The translations under genes were made by a program, and so were the position numbers. A model generated the notes under the pieces. That model ran no database searches. It had not been told where the DNA came from and saw only the letters and a program-made list of their open reading frames with translations. Below, piece after piece: positions 1-6,272 of a stretch of 16,962 nucleotides of DNA (positions are counted from its first letter, which is position 1; every line of letters begins with the position of its first letter). Origin of the DNA: an uncultured Collinsella sp. GTDB taxonomy: Bacteria; Actinomycetota; Coriobacteriia; Coriobacteriales; Coriobacteriaceae. The DNA lies in the NCBI GenBank assembly GCA_900556285.1, contig USOF01000002.1:1-16962 (forward strand), given 5' to 3'.

Positions 1-1
1 C

Positions 2-70
2 GGCGGTACCGTTGCATGTGAATCGACGCCCGAACACACGATATTCACCATCGAGCTGCCCGCCGCATAG
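2..70 (+). CDS. C-terminal end of a probable sensor histidine kinase (partial)
   Basis: Only the last 22 codons and the TAG stop are inside the window. The frame reads GGTVACESTPEHTIFTIELP then AA and stop. This resembles the end of a GHKL/HATPase_c domain, where a glycine-rich turn and an 'S.P..T.FTI.LP' strand close the ATP-binding fold of histidine kinases. The same shape ends the kinase at 1846-3270 (GVGTTITVTFPI). The gene lies upstream of pstB on the same strand and ends about 100 bp before it. A second kinase next to a phosphate operon would be plausible, but the fragment is too short to assign a signal or a partner. Confidence 0.5.
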   Translation, partial: GGTVACESTPEHTIFTIELPAA

Positions 71-80
71 CCAGTGTGCC

Positions 81-134
81 CTTACAAACACTTGACAATG
101 CGCTCACGTGCATATGAGCCGCGATTCCTACTAT
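81..134 (+). promoter_or_regulatory. Candidate PHO box and promoter of pstB
   Basis: Three short units, TTACA at 82, TGACA at 93 and TCACG at 104, recur with an exact 11-bp period. PhoB/PhoP-family regulators bind direct repeats with this spacing in several phyla. A possible -10, TACTAT (4 of 6 matches to TATAAT), lies at 129-134, so the third unit would overlap the weak -35 position, as at activated Pho promoters. A perfect TTGACA is at 92-97, but no good -10 lies 16-18 bp from it. The repeat spacing is seen directly; the function is inferred from the downstream pstB and PhoB-type regulator. Confidence 0.4.
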
Positions 135-173
135 CGATACTGCTGAATTGATATCGATGTGGAGGTATGCGGT

Positions 174-1049
174 ATGACGGCTGCTGCGGCTGCGGAGCCC
201 ACGGAGCTTGAAGAACTCATGAAAGCGCAGGCCGAGGCCGCGCACGAGCGCGAGGTTGGGGATGCGACTCGCCCCACGGCAGAGGATCTTGCCGCCTCGC
301 CGACGCGAATCGATGTCGAGGGCCTCGACCTGTTCTATGGCGACCATCATGCGTTCAAGGACGTGAATATCAAGATCCGCGACAAGCAGATCACCTCGTT
401 CATCGGGCCTTCGGGCTGCGGAAAGTCCACGTTGCTGCGCTGCTTTAACCGCATGAACGACGGCATCAAGGATTGCCGCATCGAGGGCAAGATTGCGCTC
501 GATGGTCAAGATATCCTGGGCGACTACGACATCTGCCGCTTGCGCCAGCGCGTGGGCATGGTGTTCCAGCGCCCCAACCCGTTTCCCATGAGCATCTACG
601 ACAACGTCGCCTACGGTCCTCGCGGCATGGGAGTGCGCGACCGCGTCGTGCTCGACGAGCTGGTCGAGGATTCCCTTCGTCGCGCTGCGCTATGGGATGA
701 GGTCAAGGACAAGCTCAAAGAGTCGGGTCTGGGTCTTTCGGGCGGCCAGCAGCAGCGTCTGTGCATCGCCCGCGCACTTGCCGTGCAGCCCGACATTCTG
801 CTGATGGACGAGCCGACCTCGGCACTCGACCCTGTGTCGACGCTGGTGGTGGAGCAGCTGGCCTGCGAGCTCAAAGAGACCTGCACGCTCGTGGTCGTTA
901 CGCACAATATGCAGCAGGCGGCGCGTATCTCCGATTCGGTCGCATTCTTTTTGCTGGGTGAGCTGGTGGAGCACGCGCCCACCGCGCAACTCTTCAAGAA
1001 TCCGACCGATCCGCGCACGGCGGATTATTTGACGGGGCGTTTTGGCTGA
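174..1049 (+). CDS. pstB: Phosphate ABC transporter ATP-binding protein PstB
   Basis: This is the cytoplasmic ATPase that drives high-affinity phosphate uptake through the PstC/PstA channel with PstS (EC 7.3.2.1). The 291-residue product has Walker [10 protein letters not shown] at 78-86, the PstB-typical RCFNRMND just after it, the Q-loop stretch [19 protein letters not shown], the ABC signature LSGGQQQR, and Walker [14 protein letters not shown] followed by the H-loop VTHNM. I chose ATG at 174 because GGAGG at 161-165 sits 8 nt upstream; an in-frame GTG at 159 overlaps that site. About 40 mostly polar, Ala/Glu-rich residues precede the usual PstB start, a longer N-terminus than common homologues of about 250 residues. 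The other Pst genes must lie upstream of the window or elsewhere. The next gene is a PhoB-type regulator with no phoU between. Confidence 0.96.
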   Translation: MTAAAAAEPTELEELMKAQAEAAHEREVGDATRPTAEDLAASPTRIDVEGLDLFYGDHHAFKDVNIKIRDKQITSFIGPSGCGKSTLLRCFNRMNDGIKDCRIEGKIALDGQDILGDYDICRLRQRVGMVFQRPNPFPMSIYDNVAYGPRGMGVRDRVVLDELVEDSLRRAALWDEVKDKLKESGLGLSGGQQQRLCIARALAVQPDILLMDEPTSALDPVSTLVVEQLACELKETCTLVVVTHNMQQAARISDSVAFFLLGELVEHAPTAQLFKNPTDPRTADYLTGRFG

Positions 1050-1059
1050 TACCATCTAG

Positions 1060-1073
1060 TAAAGGTACCTTTA
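1060..1073. promoter_or_regulatory. 14-bp perfect palindrome between pstB and the response regulator
   Basis: TAAAGGTACCTTTA is a perfect palindrome placed 11 bp after the pstB stop and 40 bp before the regulator's start codon. It could be an operator, or in RNA a small stem that affects translation of the regulator. It lacks a loop and a T-run, so it is not a terminator. No known operator consensus is recognised. Confidence 0.35.
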
Positions 1074-1113
1074 GGGTTAAGATGCGGTCATGCCGGCCGC
1101 AAAGGGGTTCAAC

Positions 1114-1842
1114 ATGATCTATTACGTCGAGGACGATGACAACATCAGGGATTTGACGGTCTATGCGCTGCGCAAGCAGGGGATTGAGGCCGAAGGCTTT
1201 TCGTGCGACGGTGAGTTTAAGGCTGCCGTGGCGCGACGGGTACCCGATGCCGTCCTGCTCGACATCATGCTGCCCGATACCGATGGCTTGGCGATTATGC
1301 GTCGACTGCGTGCCGATCGCCTGACGGCGACGGTGCCCATCATGATGCTTACCGCCAAGGATACCGAGCTCGACAAGGTGATGGCGCTCGATGGCGGTGC
1401 CGACGATTACCTGACTAAGCCGTTTTCGCTCATGGAGCTCGCCAGCCGCTGCCGCGCACTGCTGCGTCGCGGCGGCATGGTCAAACAGGCAAGCGATGTG
1501 CTCAGCGTGGGCGACATTGTGCTCTCGCCCAGCCATCGTGAGGTGACTGTTGCCGGCGAGTCGCTTAAGCTCACCCTGCGCGAGTTCGACCTGCTCGAGT
1601 ACCTCATGCGCAAGCCCGGCGTGGTCTTTACCCGCGAGTCGTTGCTGCAGAGCGTGTGGGGCTGGGACTTCGACGGCGGTTCGCGCACCGTTGACGTGCA
1701 CGTGCAGACGCTTCGCCAAAAACTGGGCGAGCATGCCAGCGCCATCGAGACCGTGCGCGGCGTGGGCTACCGCTTGGCCGAGCCTTCTGCCGGTGATGGT
1801 GCCGAAGGTGACGACACCGCGGCCACCGCATCGGAGGAGTAA
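1114..1842 (+). CDS. OmpR/PhoB-family DNA-binding response regulator
   Basis: This is a two-component response regulator, probably the phosphate regulator (PhoP/PhoB type) given its place between pstB and a membrane kinase. The receiver domain spans about residues 1-115, with acidic residues E6-D7-D8, phospho-acceptor Asp50 in DAVLLDIMLPDTDG, switch Thr80 and Lys102 (YLTKPF). The winged-helix output domain spans about 130-225, with the family signatures LTLREFDLLEYLMRKPG, RTVDVHVQTLRQKLG and IETVRGVGYRL. The last 18 residues are an acidic Ala/Thr-rich tail. ATG at 1114 is preferred because AAAGGGG at 1101-1107 lies 6 nt upstream and the protein then begins MIYYVEDD, as is usual. An in-frame ATG at 1090 has no ribosome site. 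The downstream kinase is translationally coupled, so the two are probably cognate partners. Confidence 0.93.
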   Translation: MIYYVEDDDNIRDLTVYALRKQGIEAEGFSCDGEFKAAVARRVPDAVLLDIMLPDTDGLAIMRRLRADRLTATVPIMMLTAKDTELDKVMALDGGADDYLTKPFSLMELASRCRALLRRGGMVKQASDVLSVGDIVLSPSHREVTVAGESLKLTLREFDLLEYLMRKPGVVFTRESLLQSVWGWDFDGGSRTVDVHVQTLRQKLGEHASAIETVRGVGYRLAEPSAGDGAEGDDTAATASEE

Positions 1843-1845
1843 CCC

Positions 1846-3270
1846 GTGGTCTTCGCCCCCCAGGGAAAACATACGCTGTCGCACCGCGTTTTTGTGACGA
1901 TCTTTGTCTGCGCCATGGCGGTTATCGTGGCGTTTACGGTGCTGGGTGCGTTCTTTGTGCAAAACACCTTGGCGGATGCCACGAGTGCCAACCTGGCGCA
2001 AGAAACCGAGCTCATTGCTGCCGCCCTCGACGAGCAGCAGGAGCCCATCCCGTTCTTGCGTAGCCTCGATCGAGAGGACTTGCGCATCACGCTGATTAAC
2101 AAGGATGGATCGGTTGCCTACGACAACGAGGCGTCGCCTTCCACACTGCCCAACCATGGCGATCGCCCCGAGGTCATCGAGGCCTTTGAGAGTGGTTCGG
2201 GTTCCGCGGAGCGCGCAAGCTCTACGCTCGACGAGATTATGCTGTATCGCGCCGTCGCCCTTGATAACGGCCAGGTTGTCCGCTTGGCGCAGGCCCAGCC
2301 TGGCGTTGCGGCGATTTTGCTGTCGATGGTGGCGCCGATGCTGCTTATCGCAGCAGCGGGTGCGGTACTCTCGTTTTTTATGGCGCGCCGCGAGTCCCGT
2401 GCCATCATCGCGCCGTTGCAAGAGGTGGATTTGGACCACCCACGCCGCAGCTATGAGCACGCCTATGCCGAGATGGTCCCCATGCTTGAGCGTATTGAGT
2501 CGCAGCGCCAGGAGCTCAAGCGCCAAATGGCGGTGCTGGCGGACAACGACCGTATGCGCCGCGAGTTCACGGCGAATATCACCCATGAGCTCAAGACGCC
2601 GCTTACGGCGATTTCGGGCTATGCCGAGCTCATCGCAAACGGCATGGTCGAGGGCGAGGGCGACCTGCGCAACTTTGGCGGTCGCATCTATCGTGAGGCG
2701 GGCCGCTTGGCAGCGCTTGTCAACGATATCCTTACGCTGTCTAACTTGGACGAGGCCGAGCGTGCAACTGAGGGCGAGGCGGTGCCCATTGGTTCCACGG
2801 AGCCTATTGAGCTCTCGCGTGCCATCTACGCGGTTGAGCAGCGTCTTGAACAGGTCGCCCGTCAGGCGAATGTGACGATAAGTCATGAGACCAAGCCTGT
2901 GGTCATCGAAGGCGTGTCGCGCTTGATTGACGAGCTCATCTATAATCTGGCGAGCAACGCCATCCGCTACAATCGACCCGGCGGTGCGGTTACGCTGCAG
3001 TGCGGCACCAACGACGAAGGCCATCCGTTCCTTGCGGTCGCCGACACGGGAATCGGTATCGCGCCTGAAGAACAGGGCAAGGTATTTGAGCGGTTCTATC
3101 GCGTGGACAAGAGTAGGTCCAAGGCGCGCGGCGGAACCGGTCTGGGGCTTGCAATTGTCAAGCATGCGGCCCTGTATCATCACGCCACGCTCGATCTGTC
3201 GAGCGAGTTGGGCGTGGGAACCACCATTACGGTGACGTTTCCCATACAGCAGGACGAGCCATTCGCATAG
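1846..3270 (+). CDS. Membrane sensor histidine kinase, PhoR-like
   Basis: A 474-residue sensor kinase that should phosphorylate the regulator encoded just upstream. Membrane helix 1 spans about residues 13-38 and helix 2 about 155-180, enclosing an external sensor region of about 115 residues. No clear HAMP motif is visible; a charged helical linker (about 205-235) leads to the H-box FTANITHELKTPL with phospho-acceptor His247. The ATPase domain shows N-box IDELIYNLASN (N367, N371), G1 DTGIG (D400), F-box FERFYRVDKSRS and G2 GGTGLGL (429-434). The start is GTG at 1846, three bases after the regulator's stop, with GGAGGAG at 1833-1839 inside the end of that gene, so translation is coupled. Phosphate sensing is inferred from the linked pstB; the external domain is not recognisable by eye. 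Confidence 0.92.
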   Translation: MVFAPQGKHTLSHRVFVTIFVCAMAVIVAFTVLGAFFVQNTLADATSANLAQETELIAAALDEQQEPIPFLRSLDREDLRITLINKDGSVAYDNEASPSTLPNHGDRPEVIEAFESGSGSAERASSTLDEIMLYRAVALDNGQVVRLAQAQPGVAAILLSMVAPMLLIAAAGAVLSFFMARRESRAIIAPLQEVDLDHPRRSYEHAYAEMVPMLERIESQRQELKRQMAVLADNDRMRREFTANITHELKTPLTAISGYAELIANGMVEGEGDLRNFGGRIYREAGRLAALVNDILTLSNLDEAERATEGEAVPIGSTEPIELSRAIYAVEQRLEQVARQANVTISHETKPVVIEGVSRLIDELIYNLASNAIRYNRPGGAVTLQCGTNDEGHPFLAVADTGIGIAPEEQGKVFERFYRVDKSRSKARGGTGLGLAIVKHAALYHHATLDLSSELGVGTTITVTFPIQQDEPFA

Positions 3271-3295
3271 CGATACAACATAGATATTGATGTAG

Positions 3296-3335
3296 ACGCC
3301 GCATTTGACTTTCGGGTGCGGCGTTGTTGTGCAAT
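3296..3335 (+). terminator. Hairpin terminator after the pstB-regulator-kinase block
   Basis: ACGCCGCA (3296-3303) and TGCGGCGT (3317-3324) form a perfect 8-bp stem with a 13-nt loop. A T-rich stretch (TGTTGTGCAATTTT) follows. The T-run is interrupted, so efficiency may be moderate. It lies 25 bp after the kinase stop, where a transcript end is expected. Confidence 0.6.
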
Positions 3336-3389
3336 TTTACGATTGCTTCCGACATTTTTACAGGAGAGCCTGTTTCTTATGTATAGAGT

Positions 3390-3418
3390 TTGGTCTCGGT
3401 AAAAAGATGCGATAACAT
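3390..3418 (+). promoter_or_regulatory. Weak promoter candidate for the tyrosine-kinase cassette
   Basis: TTGGTC at 3390-3395 and TAACAT at 3413-3418 are separated by 17 bp in an AT-rich stretch after the terminator. Matches to the sigma-70 consensus are 3 of 6 and 4 of 6, so this is only a candidate. The gap from 3336 to 3465 shows nothing else I can name. Confidence 0.25.
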
Positions 3419-3465
3419 ACGGACAGTTTTGTCAATCCGAACTGGGGAAATGAAAGGCAAGCTGC

Positions 3466-4122
3466 ATGACCCTTCTCGAACTGTTCCAGCTGCTGAAGAA
3501 GCACCTTCAGCTGGTCATCACCCTTCCGGTGGTCTGCGCGATCGCCATGGGCATCGTGTCCTTCGTTGCGATGGACAACACCTATACCGCGACGACGAGC
3601 ATGTACATTCTCGCCAAGACCGACGATAGCGGTCAGATGAGCTACAACGATCTCTCGGCGAGTCAGATGCTTTCCAACGATATCGCCACGCTGCTGGATA
3701 GCGATAGCGTTAAGAGCGGCGCAGCCAATGAACTGGGCCTCACCGATCTGGATGACTACAAGGTGTCTGTTTCCTCCGAGACCACCACGCGTGTCATTAC
3801 GCTTTCGGTTACCGGCACCGATGCCAAGGAGACGGCTAAGGTCGCAAAGGCCATAGCTAGCTCGGTGAGTACGGTCGCTCAGAACGTCGGCGCTGCCCAG
3901 AGCATCAACGTTATCGACGAGGCTAAGACCCCCGAAGCCCCCAGCGGCCCCAAGCGTATGCTGTACGTTGCTGTCGCGTTCCTCGCGGGCATCTTTATCG
4001 CAGTTGCCTATGTCGTTTTGGCAGACATGCTCAACACCCGCATCCGCGGTGCCGAAGAGGCAGAAGAGCTCCTGGGCATTCCCGTTGTTGGCCGAATTCC
4101 GGCTATGAAAGGTGGTAAATAG
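3466..4122 (+). CDS. Wzz/CpsC-type membrane activator of a tyrosine kinase (YveK/CapA-like)
   Basis: A 218-residue polysaccharide co-polymerase-family protein. In Gram-positive systems it anchors and activates the separate cytoplasmic tyrosine kinase and influences chain length. Membrane helix 1 (about 16-36) is followed by an external domain (about 37-164) ending in a Pro-rich stretch (TPEAPSGPKR). Helix 2 (about 165-186) precedes a short cytoplasmic tail with the family pattern DMLNTRIRGAEEAEELLGIP, ending VVGRIP; this juxtamembrane tail is the part known to activate BY-kinases in homologues. ATG at 3466 has AAAGG 8 nt upstream. The kinase gene begins 2 nt after this stop, and its SD lies in this gene's last codons, so the pair is co-translated. 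Confidence 0.9.
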   Translation: MTLLELFQLLKKHLQLVITLPVVCAIAMGIVSFVAMDNTYTATTSMYILAKTDDSGQMSYNDLSASQMLSNDIATLLDSDSVKSGAANELGLTDLDDYKVSVSSETTTRVITLSVTGTDAKETAKVAKAIASSVSTVAQNVGAAQSINVIDEAKTPEAPSGPKRMLYVAVAFLAGIFIAVAYVVLADMLNTRIRGAEEAEELLGIPVVGRIPAMKGGK

Positions 4123-4124
4123 GC

Positions 4125-4862
4125 ATGGCTAAGGCAAAGAACACCGATAAGCTCGTTGTACAGAATGCCGCCAAGACCCTTCTGGCCAACATCCGCTTTG
4201 CGAGCGTGGACGACCCCATTCGCACCATCACCGTTACCTCCTCGATTCCCAACGAGGGCAAGTCTACGGTTTCCATTAACCTTGCTCAGGCAATTGCCAC
4301 GAGTGGCAAGTCCGTGCTCCTGGTTGAGGCCGATATGCGCCGCAGGTCCCTTTCCGATATGCTCGGCGTTCGTTCGCGCGGCGGACTCTATGCGGTTCTT
4401 TCCGAGCAGATCTCCATTGACCAGGCAATTGTCGAGACGGGTCAGAAGAACTTCTACTTCCTTGATGCCGAGCCGCATATTCCCAATCCTGCCGACATCA
4501 TCGTCTCTCACCGCTTTGCCAAGCTGGTAAAGGCACTGTCTGCTAAGTTCCAGTACGTCATCTTCGACGCTCCCCCGGTCGGCACCTTCATCGATGCTGC
4601 CGAGATTGCCAGCCTGACCGACGGCACGCTGTTCGTGGTGCGCGAGGACTTCACCAAGCGCGAGGAGGCGCTCAACGCCATCGGTCAGCTTAAGAAGTCC
4701 GAGAAGGTCAAGCTCATCGGTACCGTTATGAACTACTGCGAGACCGAGACCAGCGAGTACTACTACTCCTACTACACCAAGGACGGTAAGAAGGTTAAGA
4801 AGGGCTCCGACGATCAGGGGACTTCCAAAAAGGGCATCTTCACCAACCGAGCAAACGTTTAG
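4125..4862 (+). CDS. Bacterial tyrosine kinase (BY-kinase), CpsD/CapB/YwqD family
   Basis: A 245-residue cytoplasmic P-loop kinase that autophosphorylates on C-terminal tyrosines and can phosphorylate other proteins. Walker A is SSIPNEGKST (39-48, Lys46), Walker A' is VLLVEADMRR (Asp70) and Walker B is YVIFDAPP (Asp148), the MinD-like set that defines BY-kinases. The tail carries a tyrosine cluster, SEYYYSYYTKDGK (Tyr 212-214, 216, 217), followed by a Lys-rich end. The SD is GGTGG at 4111-4115, 9 nt before ATG. It works with the membrane activator just upstream and the phosphatase 17 bp downstream. In relatives this trio controls capsule or exopolysaccharide export, but no such export genes are visible here. 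Confidence 0.94.
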   Translation: MAKAKNTDKLVVQNAAKTLLANIRFASVDDPIRTITVTSSIPNEGKSTVSINLAQAIATSGKSVLLVEADMRRRSLSDMLGVRSRGGLYAVLSEQISIDQAIVETGQKNFYFLDAEPHIPNPADIIVSHRFAKLVKALSAKFQYVIFDAPPVGTFIDAAEIASLTDGTLFVVREDFTKREEALNAIGQLKKSEKVKLIGTVMNYCETETSEYYYSYYTKDGKKVKKGSDDQGTSKKGIFTNRANV

Positions 4863-4879
4863 TTGATTAAGGCTGACCT

Positions 4880-5530
4880 ATGCGTGACATTCATTGCCAT
4901 ATCTTGCCGGGTGTAGACGACGGCGCCGCCGATCTCGATGAGAGCTTGGCGATGCTCGAGGCTGCCAAGCGGGCTGGTGTAACCAGAATTGTTTGCACTC
5001 CTCACTGCCGTGATCCCTATTTTGATTACGACAAGATGTGGGATGCCTTTGAGCTGCTGCGCGATAACGCTGACGGTTTTCCGCTCCAGATGGGCTTCGA
5101 GGTCAACCATCGAAAGCTCGTTGAGCTTGGTATCGATGCCGCGGAGCACTTGCATTTCGATGGGACCAACGAGTTTCTGCTCGAGCTTTCGACGCATGCC
5201 GATGCGTATGCGTTTAGAGAGTACGAGAACACGATTTACGATTTGCAGTGCCGTGGCTACCAGGTGATCATCGCTCATCCTGAGCGCTATCGTGCGGTTC
5301 AAAAGGATGTAAGCGTGGCGGAGCGCCTGGTCGATATGGGCTGCAAGCTGCAGGCTTCGGCGGACTTTATTGCCGGCGGTCGCTTTGGTCGCGAGAAAAA
5401 GCCGGCACAGCGCCTGTTCGATCAGAACCTGTACAGCTTCATCGCGAGCGATGCCCATAACGTGGGTCATTACGATTGCCTGGCGAAGGCTCGCGCGAAG
5501 TTTAGCGTGCGCGGAGCTCATTTTCGCTAA
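4880..5530 (+). CDS. PHP-family protein-tyrosine phosphatase, CpsB/YwqE type
   Basis: A 216-residue metal-dependent phosphatase of the PHP fold that dephosphorylates the tyrosine cluster of the cognate BY-kinase. Visible metal-binding and catalytic motifs are DIHCHILPGVDDG (D3-G15), TPH at 40-42, GFEV with Glu74, LLELS at 100-104, AHPERY with His133 and SDAH at 190-193. All the signatures of the CpsB/CapC/YwqE group are present, so the enzyme looks intact, and its length is slightly below that of relatives of about 240-255 residues. ATG at 4880 has TAAGG 7 nt upstream. There is no terminator between the kinase and this gene, nor an obvious one before the GNAT gene that follows. Confidence 0.93.
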   Translation: MRDIHCHILPGVDDGAADLDESLAMLEAAKRAGVTRIVCTPHCRDPYFDYDKMWDAFELLRDNADGFPLQMGFEVNHRKLVELGIDAAEHLHFDGTNEFLLELSTHADAYAFREYENTIYDLQCRGYQVIIAHPERYRAVQKDVSVAERLVDMGCKLQASADFIAGGRFGREKKPAQRLFDQNLYSFIASDAHNVGHYDCLAKARAKFSVRGAHFR

Positions 5531-5569
5531 AATCTGTCCCTAACGTTCGCATTGAATGAAAGGGCAGCC

Positions 5570-6070
5570 ATGGATATCCAACTTAAGACGGGATGCTTTG
5601 ATGACGCGGCGTTGGTGCGCCGCGTCATTTTTATGGACGAGCAGGGCTACGAGAATGAGTTCGACGCTATCGACGAGGATCCGAACTGCATTCATGTGAC
5701 GCTCTATGTAGACGGCGAGCTTGCCGGTTGCTCGCGCGTGTTTCCCGAAGAGCTTGAGCGCGCGGCTGACGCAGAGGCTCCGGTGTCGCCGGCGTGCGAC
5801 TTGGACGAAGGTGTCGCGGCGGGGGAGACCTACATTATGGGGCGCGTGGCCGTGCTGCCGAGCATGCGCCGTCGCGGTTTGGCGAGCAAGATTGTCGAGG
5901 CCAGTGATACGTGCGCGCGTGATGCCGGCGCCAAGCTCATTAAGCTGCATGCTCAGGAATACGTGCTGCCGCTCTATGCCAAGGCGGGCTACACGCAGAT
6001 TGCCCCGGTGGACTACGAAGACGAGGGCCAGCCTCATGCCTGGATGGCCAAGCGCGTAGATGGCAGATAG
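5570..6070 (+). CDS. GNAT-family N-acetyltransferase (ElaA/YjcF-like)
   Basis: A 166-residue acetyl-CoA-dependent acetyltransferase. The N-terminal VRRVIFMDEQGYENEFDAID pattern is typical of the ElaA/YjcF branch. The acetyl-CoA-binding motif A is GRVAVLPSMRRRGLASKIV (91-109), with the R-R-G-L-A turn at 101-105. The later HAQEYVLPLYAKAGY (127-141) is the conserved end of this group. The substrate is unknown. ATG at 5570 is preferred because GAAAGGG at 5558-5564 lies 5 nt upstream; an in-frame TTG at 5552 overlaps that site. The gene follows the phosphatase by 39 bp without a clear terminator, so it may be read through from the kinase cassette, though a functional link is only a guess. Its TAG overlaps a 12-bp palindrome. 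Confidence 0.88.
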   Translation: MDIQLKTGCFDDAALVRRVIFMDEQGYENEFDAIDEDPNCIHVTLYVDGELAGCSRVFPEELERAADAEAPVSPACDLDEGVAAGETYIMGRVAVLPSMRRRGLASKIVEASDTCARDAGAKLIKLHAQEYVLPLYAKAGYTQIAPVDYEDEGQPHAWMAKRVDGR

Positions 6071-6093
6071 GAACGTTCCTTTCCTGCCGGCAG
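6069..6093. repeat. Two adjacent perfect palindromes after the GNAT gene
   Basis: AGGAACGTTCCT (6069-6080) overlaps the GNAT stop codon, and CTGCCGGCAG (6084-6093) follows three bases later. Both are perfect and lack loops. They could be protein-binding sites or weak RNA stems. GAACGTTC lacks the 4-bp spacer of Gram-positive LexA boxes. Confidence 0.4.
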
Positions 6094-6180
6094 TTTGGGA
6101 CACTCCTTGGCAATTGGCGCATCAGAGCGCTCGGACATACAGTTTTTCGATTCCGTATGTATATATGCGCGTTAATGGGT

Positions 6181-6186
6181 TATAAA
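6181..6186 (+). promoter_or_regulatory. Candidate -10 box of htpG
   Basis: TATAAA in the context TTATAAAAT is the best -10-like site in the GNAT-htpG gap. The -35 position, about 17 bp upstream, reads TGTATA (6158-6163), a poor match. No CIRCE (TTAGCACTC-N9-GAGTGCTAA) and no HspR HAIR repeat is visible, so heat control, if any, is by another route. Confidence 0.4.
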
Positions 6187-6217
6187 ATCTAAGTCTGAAC
6201 ATAGCAGGTCTGCGATG

Positions 6218-6242
6218 CGGCTCGGGCAACCGGGCCGTTTTT
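6218..6242 (+). terminator. Terminator-like hairpin in the htpG leader (possible attenuator)
   Basis: CGGCTCGG (6218-6225) pairs with CCGGGCCG (6230-6237) around a GCAA tetraloop, with one G-T wobble, and TTTTT follows at 6238-6242. It has the full layout of an intrinsic terminator. It ends about 30 nt before the htpG start, and those 30 nt contain no promoter-like site. The hairpin therefore either stops transcripts from upstream and is bypassed by a promoter I cannot see, or acts inside the htpG leader. Confidence 0.6.
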
Positions 6243-6272
6243 GCGGACGGGGGTAGCGCGAAAGGACTGCAC

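Noticed and set aside
92..116. TTGACA with CATATG or TATGAG as a standard promoter for pstB
   Set aside because: The spacers are only 13-15 bp, too short for sigma-70. The 11-bp-repeat reading with TACTAT at 129 fits better.
994..3183. Very long open frame (729 codons) on the minus strand, opposite the regulator and kinase genes
   Set aside because: It lies antisense to two well-supported genes. Its product is rich in Arg, His, Gln and Leu with no domain, as expected when GC-biased codons are read from the other strand.
6069..6080. AGGAACGTTCCT considered as a LexA (SOS) box
   Set aside because: Gram-positive and actinobacterial LexA sites need four bases between GAAC and GTTC; here they abut. 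The neighbours are not SOS genes.
6071..6272. Search for CIRCE or HAIR heat-shock operators before htpG
   Set aside because: Neither consensus is visible on either strand of the gap.
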